A stretch of DNA of 41,442 bases, taken from Alphaproteobacteria bacterium (GTDB lineage Bacteria > Pseudomonadota > Alphaproteobacteria > Geminicoccales > Geminicoccaceae). The DNA lies in assembly GCA_030431615.1 (NCBI GenBank), contig JAUIID010000020.1, positions 1 through 41,442 of the forward strand, in the 5' to 3' direction. Of the stretch, positions 8,032 to 15,719 are shown piece by piece; within the stretch, counting starts at the first letter, position 1, and every line of letters begins with the position of its first letter. The position numbers and the translations under genes were made by a program. The notes under the pieces are model-generated. The model saw only the letters and a program-made list of their open reading frames with translations. It was not told where the DNA came from and did not search any database.

Positions 8032-8946
8032 TCAGCCAGCTTGCGGGCCGAGCAGCTCGGCAATCGCGATGCCGGATTCACCGGCCACTGCATAAAGCAG
8101 CCAGCTCTGTCCGCCCTCGCGGAAGATCGCCGGGTCGCGCAGCTGCCGAACCGGCCCCCTGACATTGCCCTCGCGCGACGGCTCGAGCGGCCGGTCGCCG
8201 CCCTCCCAGCTCGCCTCCGGCGCCAGCACCGTGACCGGCTCGCTCGGCCGCCAGTCCGTCCAGGGAGGGCTCAGGTCCATGGCGGCGAGCAGGATGCGCT
8301 CCGGCCGGTCGCCGATCCGCGTGTAATAGACGAGCGCCCTGTCGCCATCGACCGCCACGGCCGAATGGCGCATGCCCGGCGCGAACACCACCGGCCCCGC
8401 CTCGAACCCGGAGATGCCGTCCCGCGACCGGTAGAGCTGGCCCGGCATGCCCAGCCCGTAATGCCAGCCGCCATGCCGGAAGACCCGCCAGTAAGGCACA
8501 CCCAGTGTCTCGGGCCGCACCTCGAAGTGCAGCCCGTCGGTCGACAGCGCCACCCGCGTCCGCTGCTCGCCACCTCCGCCCGTCGCGGTGTCCGAGCCAT
8601 GGAAGAAGAGGCGAATCCGCCGCTCCCCTTCATCCACATGCACGTCCGGCGAGGCCAGATGCCCGGCGAAGCCGGACTCCGCCAGCGGCAGCACGCCCGG
8701 CTCGTGCATGCGCCACGGCCCGGCCAGGTCATCGGCGAAGGCGAGCCGGATATAGGCCCCGTCATGATGCCCGAAATACAGGTAATAGCGCCCGAGCGCC
8801 CCCTCCACCCACTCCGGCACGCGGATCAGGGAGGGCCCGTTGATGTTGTCGCCCATCCGGCCGTCCATGTGCGGCCGGATGACCGGATTGCCCGCCAGCC
8901 GCACGACGCGGGGTGGCGGGGGTGGCGACAGTTGCCCGGTTGGCAT
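8032..8946 (-). CDS. Five-bladed beta-propeller glycosidase-like protein (GH43/GH32-like fold)
   Basis: 304-residue protein with the repeating blade pattern of the GH43/GH62/GH32/DUF377 propellers: NPVIRP near the start, PSLIRVPEWV followed by GRYYLYFGHHDGAYIRLAFA, SPDVHVDEGERRIRLFFHG in the middle, and RDPAIFREGGQSWLLYAVAG at the end. No signal peptide is seen, so it is probably cytoplasmic. It may cleave or phosphorolyse an oligosaccharide, but catalytic acids cannot be assigned from sequence alone and some relatives are inactive. It starts eight bases after the HigA stop on the same strand, so it could be read through from the NYN/HigA module. The start lacks a strong ribosome site. Confidence 0.7.
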   Translation of the reverse strand: MPTGQLSPPPPPRVVRLAGNPVIRPHMDGRMGDNINGPSLIRVPEWVEGALGRYYLYFGHHDGAYIRLAFADDLAGPWRMHEPGVLPLAESGFAGHLASPDVHVDEGERRIRLFFHGSDTATGGGGEQRTRVALSTDGLHFEVRPETLGVPYWRVFRHGGWHYGLGMPGQLYRSRDGISGFEAGPVVFAPGMRHSAVAVDGDRALVYYTRIGDRPERILLAAMDLSPPWTDWRPSEPVTVLAPEASWEGGDRPLEPSREGNVRGPVRQLRDPAIFREGGQSWLLYAVAGESGIAIAELLGPQAG

Positions 8947-8954
8947 GCGCCCGG

Positions 8955-9296
8955 CTATCCGACCGTCGACATCGGCCGGTCCCGGGTCGGCAGCCGCCGA
9001 ATATCGGCACCCGACGTCCGCTCGGCCACCGCGACATCGAACTGTGCCTGCAGGTTCAGCCAGAACTGGGGCTCGGTGCCGAACCAGTGGCCGAGACGCA
9101 GGGCGGTATCGCCCGTGATCGAGCGCTTGCCGGCAATGATCTGGCTCACCCGGTTCGCCGGCACGTCAATCTGCCGGGCAAGCTCGGTCGGCGTGACCTC
9201 GAGCTCGATCAGTTCGTCCTTGAGAACCTCGCCGGGATGCACGGTTCGCGTCAGCATCGTCTCATCCACATCGAGCTTACCGATCATTGATAGCAT
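8955..9296 (-). CDS. higA: HigA-family antitoxin (XRE-type helix-turn-helix)
   Basis: Up to 113 residues; helix-turn-helix repressor of the HigA addiction-module family. Family marks are TVHPGEVLKDELIELEVTP, the recognition region ARQIDVPANRVSQIIAGKR, then SITGDTALRLGHWFGTEPQFWLNLQAQFD. Starts at 9296 and 9287 (MIGKLDVDE) are both possible; GGGGAG of a ribosome site lies within the preceding small ORF. The expected partner toxin HigB, normally encoded just upstream as a protein of about 90 residues, is absent. The upstream neighbours are instead a 37-codon ORF that overlaps by 20 bases and a NYN-domain protein. Expected role: binds its own promoter and neutralises a linked toxin, here perhaps the NYN protein. 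Confidence 0.88.
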   Translation of the reverse strand: MLSMIGKLDVDETMLTRTVHPGEVLKDELIELEVTPTELARQIDVPANRVSQIIAGKRSITGDTALRLGHWFGTEPQFWLNLQAQFDVAVAERTSGADIRRLPTRDRPMSTVG

Positions 9297-9390
9297 GCTC
9301 CCCGGATGCGATACGCTGAACGGTTACCCCTTCCCGCTCCACCACGTATTGCGCCAGCGTGGCGGCAAGGAAGACGCCGGCGTTAGCCAT
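9277..9390 (-). CDS. Short ORF overlapping both NYN gene and higA
   Basis: 37-residue ORF (begins MANAGVFLAATLAQYVVERE). Its ATG overlaps the last eight bases of the NYN gene in the arrangement ATGGCTAA, and its end overlaps the higA start by 20 bases, a layout typical of translational coupling. A GGAA-type ribosome site within the NYN gene's end is weak. The peptide has an amphipathic, mostly hydrophobic N-terminal half and a charged C-terminal half. I do not recognise it. It may be a real small protein, a leader that couples higA translation to the NYN gene, or a chance frame. Confidence 0.4.
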   Translation of the reverse strand: MANAGVFLAATLAQYVVEREGVTVQRIASGEHAINDR

Positions 9391-10231
9391 CAGCTTCTTC
9401 GTCGTCACGGCGAAGCTGATCCTGGCGCAAGACCGAGACCAGACCATCGATGTGCTCGAACAAATCGTCGCCGACCTGCTGCCACATGGGGTCGAGGATG
9501 AACTCGACACCCTCACGCCGGGCGAGTTTGGCGGCGGGCACGAAGTCGCTATCGCCGGTCACGAGGATGATGGTGTCGGCCTGCTTCTTCAGCGTGATCG
9601 ATGCGATGTCGAGGCCGATCCGCATGTCCACGCCCTTCTGGCGCAGCCCGAGTGCCACGTCGGCGTCTCCAAGTTCTCGCCAGGCGGTAATCACGCCGGC
9701 AAGCCCGCGTCTTTGCTCTGCGGTCGGCACGTCCGCATCTCTCCCATCGAGCGCCGCCTCCAGAAACGGCAGGCAGTCCCTGGTCTTGAGCAGACGCTTG
9801 GTCAGCCGGGCCGCAATCTGCCACTCGCTCTCCTTGCTGACCTTGCCGAGTCGCAGCGCGAACTTGCGTTTCTGGCGAAGGGCCTGAAACAACGCCTCAC
9901 GAAAGGCGGCCTGCTCGGTGCGCGCGTACTCGATTCGACGATTGGCCAGAGGATGATGCGAGACACCATCGTACGGGCGGGCATCGTAGTAGAACAGCCG
10001 GTAGACGTGATCGAGCCAGCGGCTCGGGTTGGCGTTATTCCTTTCGCCAATCAATCGTTGGACATGTCGCTTGCAGAGAATGCGCGCGGTTTCCCCAACG
10101 GCCTCTGGTGTGCCGCGAAACTGTTCGCCGACCACACGCGGCAGCCGCTTGATGAAGAAGCCGCCGTCGATGAGGACCGCTATCCGCCGAACCCGCACGA
10201 AGCCGCCCCCGAAACAAAAAAAAGGCCCCAT
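9383..10231 (-). CDS. NYN-domain protein (LabA/DUF88 family, predicted PIN-like RNase)
   Basis: Predicted Mg-dependent ribonuclease of the NYN (COG1432/LabA-like) branch of PIN-fold enzymes, 282 residues. The acidic active-site positions are present: Asp in VLIDGGFF near residue 22, acidic residues in KGVDMRIGLDIASI, and Asp residues in ILVTGDSDFVPAAKLARREG. A central helical, basic region (about 60-190) is extra. Two starts are possible: ATG at 10231, or GTG at 10198 (VRVRRIAVLIDGG), which has a GGGGGCGG stretch upstream and begins right at the conserved core. The segment between them contains an 8-base homopolymer at 10216-10223. Third-position GC is lower than in neighbouring genes, as expected for transferred DNA. 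The gene is followed by a short ORF and higA with overlapping ends, suggesting a toxin-antitoxin-like pair. Confidence 0.82.
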   Translation of the reverse strand: MGPFFCFGGGFVRVRRIAVLIDGGFFIKRLPRVVGEQFRGTPEAVGETARILCKRHVQRLIGERNNANPSRWLDHVYRLFYYDARPYDGVSHHPLANRRIEYARTEQAAFREALFQALRQKRKFALRLGKVSKESEWQIAARLTKRLLKTRDCLPFLEAALDGRDADVPTAEQRRGLAGVITAWRELGDADVALGLRQKGVDMRIGLDIASITLKKQADTIILVTGDSDFVPAAKLARREGVEFILDPMWQQVGDDLFEHIDGLVSVLRQDQLRRDDEEADG

Positions 10232-10282
10232 GCTTTCTGCACACGCTCGGGATAGCTGAGCGGGCGTACTTGCAAGGGGCGG

Positions 10283-10303
10283 ATGTCCTGATAATTAGGA
10301 CAT
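10283..10303. promoter_or_regulatory. Operator-like palindrome upstream of the NYN/higA module
   Basis: 21-bp near-palindrome with arms ATGTCCT and AGGACAT around an AT-rich centre. It lies 52 bases upstream of the NYN ATG. A TTGACA hexamer (minus strand, 10313-10308) sits directly beside it, although no well-spaced -10 is obvious. This is where a HigA-type repressor would be expected to bind. Confidence 0.55.
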
Positions 10304-10407
10304 TCTATGTCAAAATGCAACCAACACAGAGACAGCTCGCGCTAGATCCGCCGACTGAAAATACCGATGACGTGCCTAAACGACCATCCTTTCAGCTCCT
10401 TTTTCAG

Positions 10408-11598
10408 CTAGTCCCCCTCCACCACCCGCCGCTGCGCCACATACCCCGCCAGCGCCGCCTCATCGACCGATATCCCCAGTCCCGGCCCGACGGGGATTGC
10501 CACCGCCCCGTCCTCGAGCCTGAAATTCTCGTGCAGGATGCCGTCGCGGAGCGGGTTCAGGGTGCGGTCGTACTCGACCATCGGCTCGTTCTGCAGGGTG
10601 ACGGGGGCCGCCGTGTGCGGCATGGGCGGGATGGTAGCGATCGCCTGCAGGGCGGCGGCCACGGCGACGCCGGAGCCCCAGACATGCGGGATGGTCAGAA
10701 CACCGTGCTGGCCCGCCGTCGCCAGGATCTTGGCGAACTCGCTGAAGCCGCCCGAGGCGCAGATGTCGGGCTGGACGATGTCGCAGCAGCCCTTGCCGAT
10801 GAAGTCGCGAAAGCCGAACCGGGCGAACTCGCACTCGCCGCCGGCAATGGGCGTGTCCAGCTTCTCGCGCAGGAGGCGGTAGCCGGCATGGTCCTCGGGC
10901 GGCACCGGCTCCTCGAACCAGAGGAAGTCGTGCTCGTCCATGACCCGGCCGATCCGGAGCGCCGTCGCGGCGTTGTAGGCGTGGTTGGCGTCCGCCATCA
11001 GCCGCACCGCCGGCCCCACCGTGCTGCGGATGAGCTCGATCCGCGCCCGGTCCTCGGCGACGGAGAGCAGGCCGAGCTTGATCTTGACGGCCGTCACACC
11101 CGCCGCCTCGTAGCCCGCGACCTCTGCCGCCAGCGCCTCCATCATCCGGGGCGTGTCGCGGAAGAATTCGGGGTAGTAGCAGCCCGTGCCATAGGCCATG
11201 GCCCTGTCGCGGAAGGTACCACCCATGAGGTGGTGCACCGGTCGGTCCAGCGACTTCCCCCAGATGTCCCAGAGCGCGATGTCGATCGCACTCATCGCCT
11301 CGATATACGTGCCGGTCCGGCCGAAATCGCGGCTGAAGCTGTAATTGTCCTCCCAGATGCGCACGGGCTGGTCGGCCCGCCGGCCGATCAGCCGCGGCCC
11401 CAGCACGTCGACCACGGCGGACGCCACGGGCTCGCCCGGCCCGTACTGGCCGCCCTCGCCCCAGCCGACGAGCCCGTCATCGGTGGTGATCTTCACGAGC
11501 AGCGAGTTGCGCTCGGGGAAGATGGCCTGCGACGAGTAGAACGTCTTCGCCCCGATCGGCACCTTCAGCGCCAGCGTCTCGATGGTCCGGATCTTCAT
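10408..11598 (-). CDS. Mandelate racemase/muconate lactonizing family protein, galactarolactone-cycloisomerase-like
   Basis: Enolase-superfamily enzyme of 396 residues. Acid/base lysines are in VKIKLG (172-174), metal ligands are D203 (MADANHAY), E229/E230 (WFEEPVPPED) and E255 (AGGECEF), and the catalytic histidine is H305 in IPHVWGSG. The run CCDIVQPDICASGGFSEFAK and the C-terminal PMVEYDRTLNPLRDG closely recall the D-galactarolactone cycloisomerase Gci of Agrobacterium, which opens sugar-acid lactones in galacturonate oxidation. That assignment is from memory of the family, so substrate is inferred. The start at 11598 opens the conserved N-terminal strand (MKIRTIETLAL); the frame continues upstream in non-conserved sequence. 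It is divergent from the MAPEG gene. No other uronate-pathway genes are visible here. Confidence 0.85.
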   Translation of the reverse strand: MKIRTIETLALKVPIGAKTFYSSQAIFPERNSLLVKITTDDGLVGWGEGGQYGPGEPVASAVVDVLGPRLIGRRADQPVRIWEDNYSFSRDFGRTGTYIEAMSAIDIALWDIWGKSLDRPVHHLMGGTFRDRAMAYGTGCYYPEFFRDTPRMMEALAAEVAGYEAAGVTAVKIKLGLLSVAEDRARIELIRSTVGPAVRLMADANHAYNAATALRIGRVMDEHDFLWFEEPVPPEDHAGYRLLREKLDTPIAGGECEFARFGFRDFIGKGCCDIVQPDICASGGFSEFAKILATAGQHGVLTIPHVWGSGVAVAAALQAIATIPPMPHTAAPVTLQNEPMVEYDRTLNPLRDGILHENFRLEDGAVAIPVGPGLGISVDEAALAGYVAQRRVVEGD

Positions 11599-11861
11599 CT
11601 GTTTCTCGTCCCCTTCGTCAGCGCCAGCCCGACCGGCAGCGAGCCAGAAGCGCAAATGCATCCCGCCGTCAACATCGCCTGCGCGTCGCCGGCACCTGGT
11701 TCGCCAGGCCTGTCGCGCCAATCGCCGCGTCGTCCTCGCCAGCCTGGATAACCGGCTATTACCTCGTGATTGACTTTCTCGATTTTTTATTTGCAAACAG
11801 TGACCCGGGGCAAATGAAACTGCACGGCCGTCATTGCCCGCCAGGCGGAGGACAATTGCCC
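11599..11861. promoter_or_regulatory. Divergent intergenic region with AT-rich core
   Basis: The cycloisomerase-like gene (minus) and the MAPEG gene (plus) diverge here. An AT-rich stretch at about 11763-11805, including TTGACT at 11769-11774 on the plus strand, stands out from the GC-rich background and is the most likely site of both promoters. No exact -10 could be assigned. Confidence 0.4.
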
Positions 11862-12326
11862 ATGACTGCCCTCGACCTCGCCGACCCGCTGTTCGCCACC
11901 TACGTCATCGCCGCGACGCTCATCATCCTCAAGGCCATCGCCATGCCATGGCTGACCGTGGTGCGGATGATGCAGGAAAAGGGCGGCTTCCGCTCGCCGG
12001 AGGACCTCAGGAAAACACCGCTCAACCCGGAGCCGAACCCGGCCCAGCTCGAGCCGAACGACCGCGTCGAGCGCGTCCGCCGCATCCAGCTGAACGACCT
12101 CGAAAGCCTGCCCTATTTCCTCGTGGCGGGGCTGATCTTCGTGCTGACGGGACCGCCGCTGCTGCTCGCCCAGATCCTGCTCTATGGCTACGTGGTATCG
12201 CGCCTGCTCCACTTCGCCGCCTACCTCACCGCGCAGACCCACGACATGCGCGCCATGCTTTGGACACCTGGCTCCCTTATCCTGTTCTTCATCACGCTCT
12301 GGTCGTTGGCCGCAGCCGTGCTGTGA
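11862..12326 (+). CDS. MAPEG family membrane protein
   Basis: Integral membrane protein of 154 residues with four predicted membrane segments (about 15-40, 75-95, 97-117, 130-153). The family signature is the charged loop ERVRRIQLNDLESLPYFLV, which matches the glutathione-binding loop of microsomal glutathione S-transferase 1. A GGAGGA ribosome site nine bases upstream fixes the ATG at 11862. Likely activity is glutathione-dependent detoxification or peroxidase activity at the membrane; many bacterial members are untested. A gene for glutathione synthesis (gshA) is elsewhere in the window but not linked. Confidence 0.88.
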   Translation: MTALDLADPLFATYVIAATLIILKAIAMPWLTVVRMMQEKGGFRSPEDLRKTPLNPEPNPAQLEPNDRVERVRRIQLNDLESLPYFLVAGLIFVLTGPPLLLAQILLYGYVVSRLLHFAAYLTAQTHDMRAMLWTPGSLILFFITLWSLAAAVL

Positions 12327-12344
12327 GCGACCCGCCGGTCGGGG

Positions 12345-12569
12345 CTACTGCGCCTGCTCGCCCTGCTGCCGGCGGAAATACTCCCAGGCGTCGACCTCCT
12401 CGCCTTCCGGCAGGATGCACACGCCGCGCGTGCCCGCGGCCTCCTGGCGCATCTCGTAGCGGCCGCCCGATTCGGTGCAGAAGACCGCGGCCGGGTTGGC
12501 GATGGCCAGGGCAGGTGCCGGGGCCAGCGGCAGGGCGAGGGCAGGCAGGAGCCAGGCAGCACGGCGCAC
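12345..12569 (-). CDS. DUF333-family small exported protein
   Basis: 74-residue protein with a signal peptide (MRRAAWLLPALALPLAPAPA, cleavage near ALA at 22) followed by the compact DUF333 domain: ANPAAVFCTESGGRYEMR, then GTRGVCILPEGEEVDAWEYF. The family usually carries a further cysteine in the CDEW-type motif; here that position is Val (EVDAWEYF). Members are described as putative hemolysins, a weak historical label. It ends 18 bases from the convergent MAPEG gene and starts just downstream of pntB on the same strand, so it may ride on that transcript. Confidence 0.8.
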   Translation of the reverse strand: MRRAAWLLPALALPLAPAPALAIANPAAVFCTESGGRYEMRQEAAGTRGVCILPEGEEVDAWEYFRRQQGEQAQ

Positions 12570-12588
12570 GGATCGTTCCTGCCCCGGC

Positions 12589-14043
12589 CTACTCGATCGC
12601 CTTGACGATCTCTTCCGTCATCTTCTTGGCATCGCCGAACAGCATCATGGTGTTGGGCGTGTAGAAGAGCGTGTTCTCGATGCCGGCATAGCCCGCCGCC
12701 ATCGACCGCTTGACGAAGAAGACGGCCTTGGCCTTGTCGACGTCCAGGACCGGCATGCCGAAGATCGGGCTCTGCGGGTCGTTCTTGGCGGCCGGGTTGG
12801 TGATGTCGTTGGCGCCGATGACATAGGCCACGTCCGCCTGCTGGAAGTCGCTGTTGATGTCCTCCATCTCGTGGACGACGTCGTAGGGGATATTGGCCTC
12901 GGCGAGCAGCACGTTCATGTGGCCCGGCATGCGGCCGGCCACCGGGTGGATGGCAAAGCGCACCTCGACGCCCTTCTTGGTCAGCACGTCGTAGAGCTCG
13001 CGCACCGCGTGCTGCGCCTGCGCCACCGCCATGCCGTAGCCCGGCACGATGATCACCGACTGCGCGTTCTCCATGATGAAGGACGCATCGTCGGCCGAGC
13101 CCGCCTTGACCGTCTTGTCGCCGTCATCCGCCGCAATGGCCCCGGTCTCGCCGAACCCGCCGAGGATGACGGAGATGAACGAGCGGTTCATCGCCTTGCA
13201 CATGATGTAGGAGAGGATCGCACCCGAGCTGCCGACGAGGGCCCCGGTGATGATCAGCATCGGGTTCTGCAGGGTGAAGCCGATGCCGGCTGCGGCCCAG
13301 CCCGAATACGAGTTGAGCATCGAGATGACGACCGGCATGTCGGCGCCGCCGATCGGGATGATCAGCAGCACGCCGAGGGCGAAGGCGAGCAGCGTCATCA
13401 GGAAGAAGGCGAGGCCGCTCTCGCCGCTGACGAAGGCCGCGAGCATCAGCAGGGTGATGACGGCGATCGCCACGTTCAGCACATGGCGGTGCGGCAACAT
13501 GATCGGCTTGCTGCTCATCGCCTTGGCGACCGGCCCCTTCAGGGCGCCCAGCCGGTTCTCGATCGCCGGCGGCAGCTTCGCCTGCAGCTTGCCGAAGGCG
13601 ATGATCGAGCCCGTGAAGGTGATCGCCCCGATGATCGTGCCGAGCCCCATCTCGAAGAGCGACAGGAGCTTGATCGAGCCGTCCGCCTTGACCAGGCCGA
13701 AATCGACCGGGTTGAGGAAGGCCGCCGCCGCCACCAGCACGGCAGCGAGGCCAACGAGCGAGTGGAACCCGGCGATGAGCTGCGGCATCGCCGTCATCTC
13801 GATCTTCTTGGCGATGACGTAGCCGACCGCACCGCCGGCACCGAGCCCGACGATGATCAGGAGATAGGCCAGGAACGAGGGGTCCGGCAGCACCATAAGC
13901 GAGACGACGATGGCGAGCGCCATGCCGCCCATGCCGTAGCGCAGCCCGGCCTGCGAGCTCGCCGGATGCGAGAGGCCGCGCAGCGCCAGGATGAAGCAGA
14001 CGGCGGCGACCAGATAGCCGATGGCGGCGAGGTTCATGCTCAT
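12589..14043 (-). CDS. pntB: NAD(P) transhydrogenase subunit beta
   Basis: Membrane and NADP(H)-binding subunit of proton-translocating transhydrogenase, which uses the proton gradient to reduce NADP+ with NADH. Length is 484 residues. The first 270 or so are a series of membrane helices (for example YLVAAVCFILALRG at the start). The C-terminal domain binds NADP(H) through IIVPGYGMAVAQAQHAVREL and includes VAGRMPGHMNVLLAEANIPY and the ending PNTMMLFGDAKKMTEEIVKA, all characteristic. It is the last gene of the three-gene operon, 19 bases after pntAB. Confidence 0.97.
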   Translation of the reverse strand: MSMNLAAIGYLVAAVCFILALRGLSHPASSQAGLRYGMGGMALAIVVSLMVLPDPSFLAYLLIIVGLGAGGAVGYVIAKKIEMTAMPQLIAGFHSLVGLAAVLVAAAAFLNPVDFGLVKADGSIKLLSLFEMGLGTIIGAITFTGSIIAFGKLQAKLPPAIENRLGALKGPVAKAMSSKPIMLPHRHVLNVAIAVITLLMLAAFVSGESGLAFFLMTLLAFALGVLLIIPIGGADMPVVISMLNSYSGWAAAGIGFTLQNPMLIITGALVGSSGAILSYIMCKAMNRSFISVILGGFGETGAIAADDGDKTVKAGSADDASFIMENAQSVIIVPGYGMAVAQAQHAVRELYDVLTKKGVEVRFAIHPVAGRMPGHMNVLLAEANIPYDVVHEMEDINSDFQQADVAYVIGANDITNPAAKNDPQSPIFGMPVLDVDKAKAVFFVKRSMAAGYAGIENTLFYTPNTMMLFGDAKKMTEEIVKAIE

Positions 14044-14062
14044 GCCCGTTTCTCCTGCCGCC

Positions 14063-14350
14063 TCAACTGCGCTTCTTGAACATGGCGAGCATGCGCTGGG
14101 TCACCGCGAAGCCGCCGAAGATGTTCACGGCGGCGAGGATCACGGCGATGAAGCCCAGCACCGTGGCGAAGCCCGAGGCGGCACCGGCCGCGATCAGGGC
14201 GCCGACGATGATCACCGAGCTGATCGCGTTGGTCACCGACATGAGCGGCGTGTGCAGGGCGGGCGTCACCGACCAGACCACGTAGTAGCCCACGAAGATC
14301 GCGAGCACGAAGACGATGAGGTCGAAGACCCCGGGATCGATGGCTTCCAT
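14063..14350 (-). CDS. pntAB: NAD(P) transhydrogenase subunit alpha part 2 (membrane)
   Basis: Small membrane subunit of the transhydrogenase, 95 residues, corresponding to the C-terminal membrane part of E. coli PntA, here a separate gene as in Rhodospirillum rubrum. Three hydrophobic helices are visible (about 8-30, 40-60, 62-85), with the conserved [26 protein letters not shown] between the first two and [14 protein letters not shown] at the end. It lies 23 bases after pntAA and 19 before pntB. Confidence 0.96.
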   Translation of the reverse strand: MEAIDPGVFDLIVFVLAIFVGYYVVWSVTPALHTPLMSVTNAISSVIIVGALIAAGAASGFATVLGFIAVILAAVNIFGGFAVTQRMLAMFKKRS

Positions 14351-14373
14351 GGCGCGCTTCCTCGTTCAGGCTC

Positions 14374-15495
14374 TCAGGCGTTCTGCAGGTTGGGGTGGAC
14401 GATCGACCCGCCCTTGGTGATCAGGGCACCCTTGACGAGGTCGTCCTCCTCGTTGACCGCGAACGCCTTCGCCTCCTTGTCGACCAGCAGCATGACGAAG
14501 TTCATCAGGTTCTTGGCGTAGAGGACGGAGGAGGCCGGGGCGAGCCTGGAGGGCAAATTCATGGCCCCGATCAGCGTCACGCCGTTCTCGGTCGTCACCG
14601 TCTCGCCGGCGACGCTGCCCTCGACATTGCCGCCGGTCTCGGCGGCGAGGTCCATGACCACCGAGCCCGCCTTCATCGACCCCACCATGGCGCCGGTGAC
14701 GATCCTTGGCGCCTTCCGCCCCGGGATCTGCGCCGTGGTCACGACGATGTCCTGGCTCTTGAGGTGCTCGGCCACCATCTCGGCCTGCTTCTGCTGCTCC
14801 TCCGGGGTGAGCGGCCGGGCATAGCCGCCCGAAGTCGCCCCGTCCTCGGGGATGAAGCCCACGAACTTCGCCCCCAGGCTCTCGATCTCCTGCTTCGCCG
14901 CCGGGCGGACGTCGGTGGCGGTGACGACGGCCCCCATCCGCTTCGCGGTGGCGATCGCCTGGAGCCCGGCGACACCGGCGCCGACGACGAAGAACTTGGC
15001 CGGCGTCACCGTGCCGGCGGCGGTCATCATCATCGGCATGCAGCGCGAGTAGGCGGCAATCGCGTCGACCACGATCTTGTAGCCGGCGAGATTGGCCTGG
15101 CTCGAGAGGATGTCCATGGCCTGGGCACGGGTGGTGCGCGGCAGAAGCTCCAGGGCGAAGGCGGTGACCCCCTTCGCCGCATAGGCCTCGACCTGCTCGC
15201 GGTTCTGGTAGGGGTCGAGCGCCCCCACCAGGATCTGCCCCTCGCGCAGCCGCTCCAGCTCGGCGCCGGTCGGCCGCTGCACCTTGAGCACCAGGTCGGC
15301 CGCCCAGGCCGCGTCGGCGTCGGCGATGGTCGCCCCGGCCTTGCCAAAGGCCTCGTCGGCGATCGCCGCGCCGCGCCCGGCACCCGCCTCGACCACCACC
15401 TCGACGCCAGCGCCGGCGAGCTTCTTCACCGTCTCGGGCGAAGCCGCGACACGCTGCTCGCCCGGCTGCTGCTCCTTGGGGACTCCGATCCTCAT
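14374..15495 (-). CDS. pntAA: NAD(P) transhydrogenase subunit alpha part 1 (NAD-binding)
   Basis: Soluble NAD(H)-binding subunit, 373 residues. The first strand MRIGVPKEQQPGEQRVAASP, the RQD-loop region ILSSQANLAGYKIVVDA, the dinucleotide fold FFVVGAGVAGLQAIATAKRMGA and the signature VTATDVRPAAKQEIESLGAKF are all present. It lacks the membrane part, which is encoded by pntAB. It is the first gene of the operon; GGAGGGAGG lies 12 bases upstream of the ATG, a slightly long spacing. The 224 bases up to the divergent GGDEF-EAL gene must hold the promoter, though no consensus is evident. Confidence 0.97.
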   Translation of the reverse strand: MRIGVPKEQQPGEQRVAASPETVKKLAGAGVEVVVEAGAGRGAAIADEAFGKAGATIADADAAWAADLVLKVQRPTGAELERLREGQILVGALDPYQNREQVEAYAAKGVTAFALELLPRTTRAQAMDILSSQANLAGYKIVVDAIAAYSRCMPMMMTAAGTVTPAKFFVVGAGVAGLQAIATAKRMGAVVTATDVRPAAKQEIESLGAKFVGFIPEDGATSGGYARPLTPEEQQKQAEMVAEHLKSQDIVVTTAQIPGRKAPRIVTGAMVGSMKAGSVVMDLAAETGGNVEGSVAGETVTTENGVTLIGAMNLPSRLAPASSVLYAKNLMNFVMLLVDKEAKAFAVNEEDDLVKGALITKGGSIVHPNLQNA

Positions 15496-15719
15496 GACTG
15501 GCTGCCGCCTCCCTCCACCATGCGTGCGCGTTGATAGGCAATCGGTCCGACCTGCGCAATGCGTGCCGTGGAGCAGCCGCTGGCAGCCGCCTCGGGAGAT
15601 TCCCCGACACCGGGCCAGGCTTGCGCCGCAATTGAGAGTCGCTGCGGAACTCTCTACCTTCCACCGCGTCGAGCAGGGGTCTCCGGCTGCCCGCTGGCTG
15701 CCGCACGAGGAATGACGCC

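Noticed and set aside
9302-9516. Longer upstream start of the short ORF before higA (to 9516)
   Set aside because: The extension is in the shadow of the NYN gene and is Ser/Arg-rich low-complexity; only the part from the ATG at 9390 is plausible.
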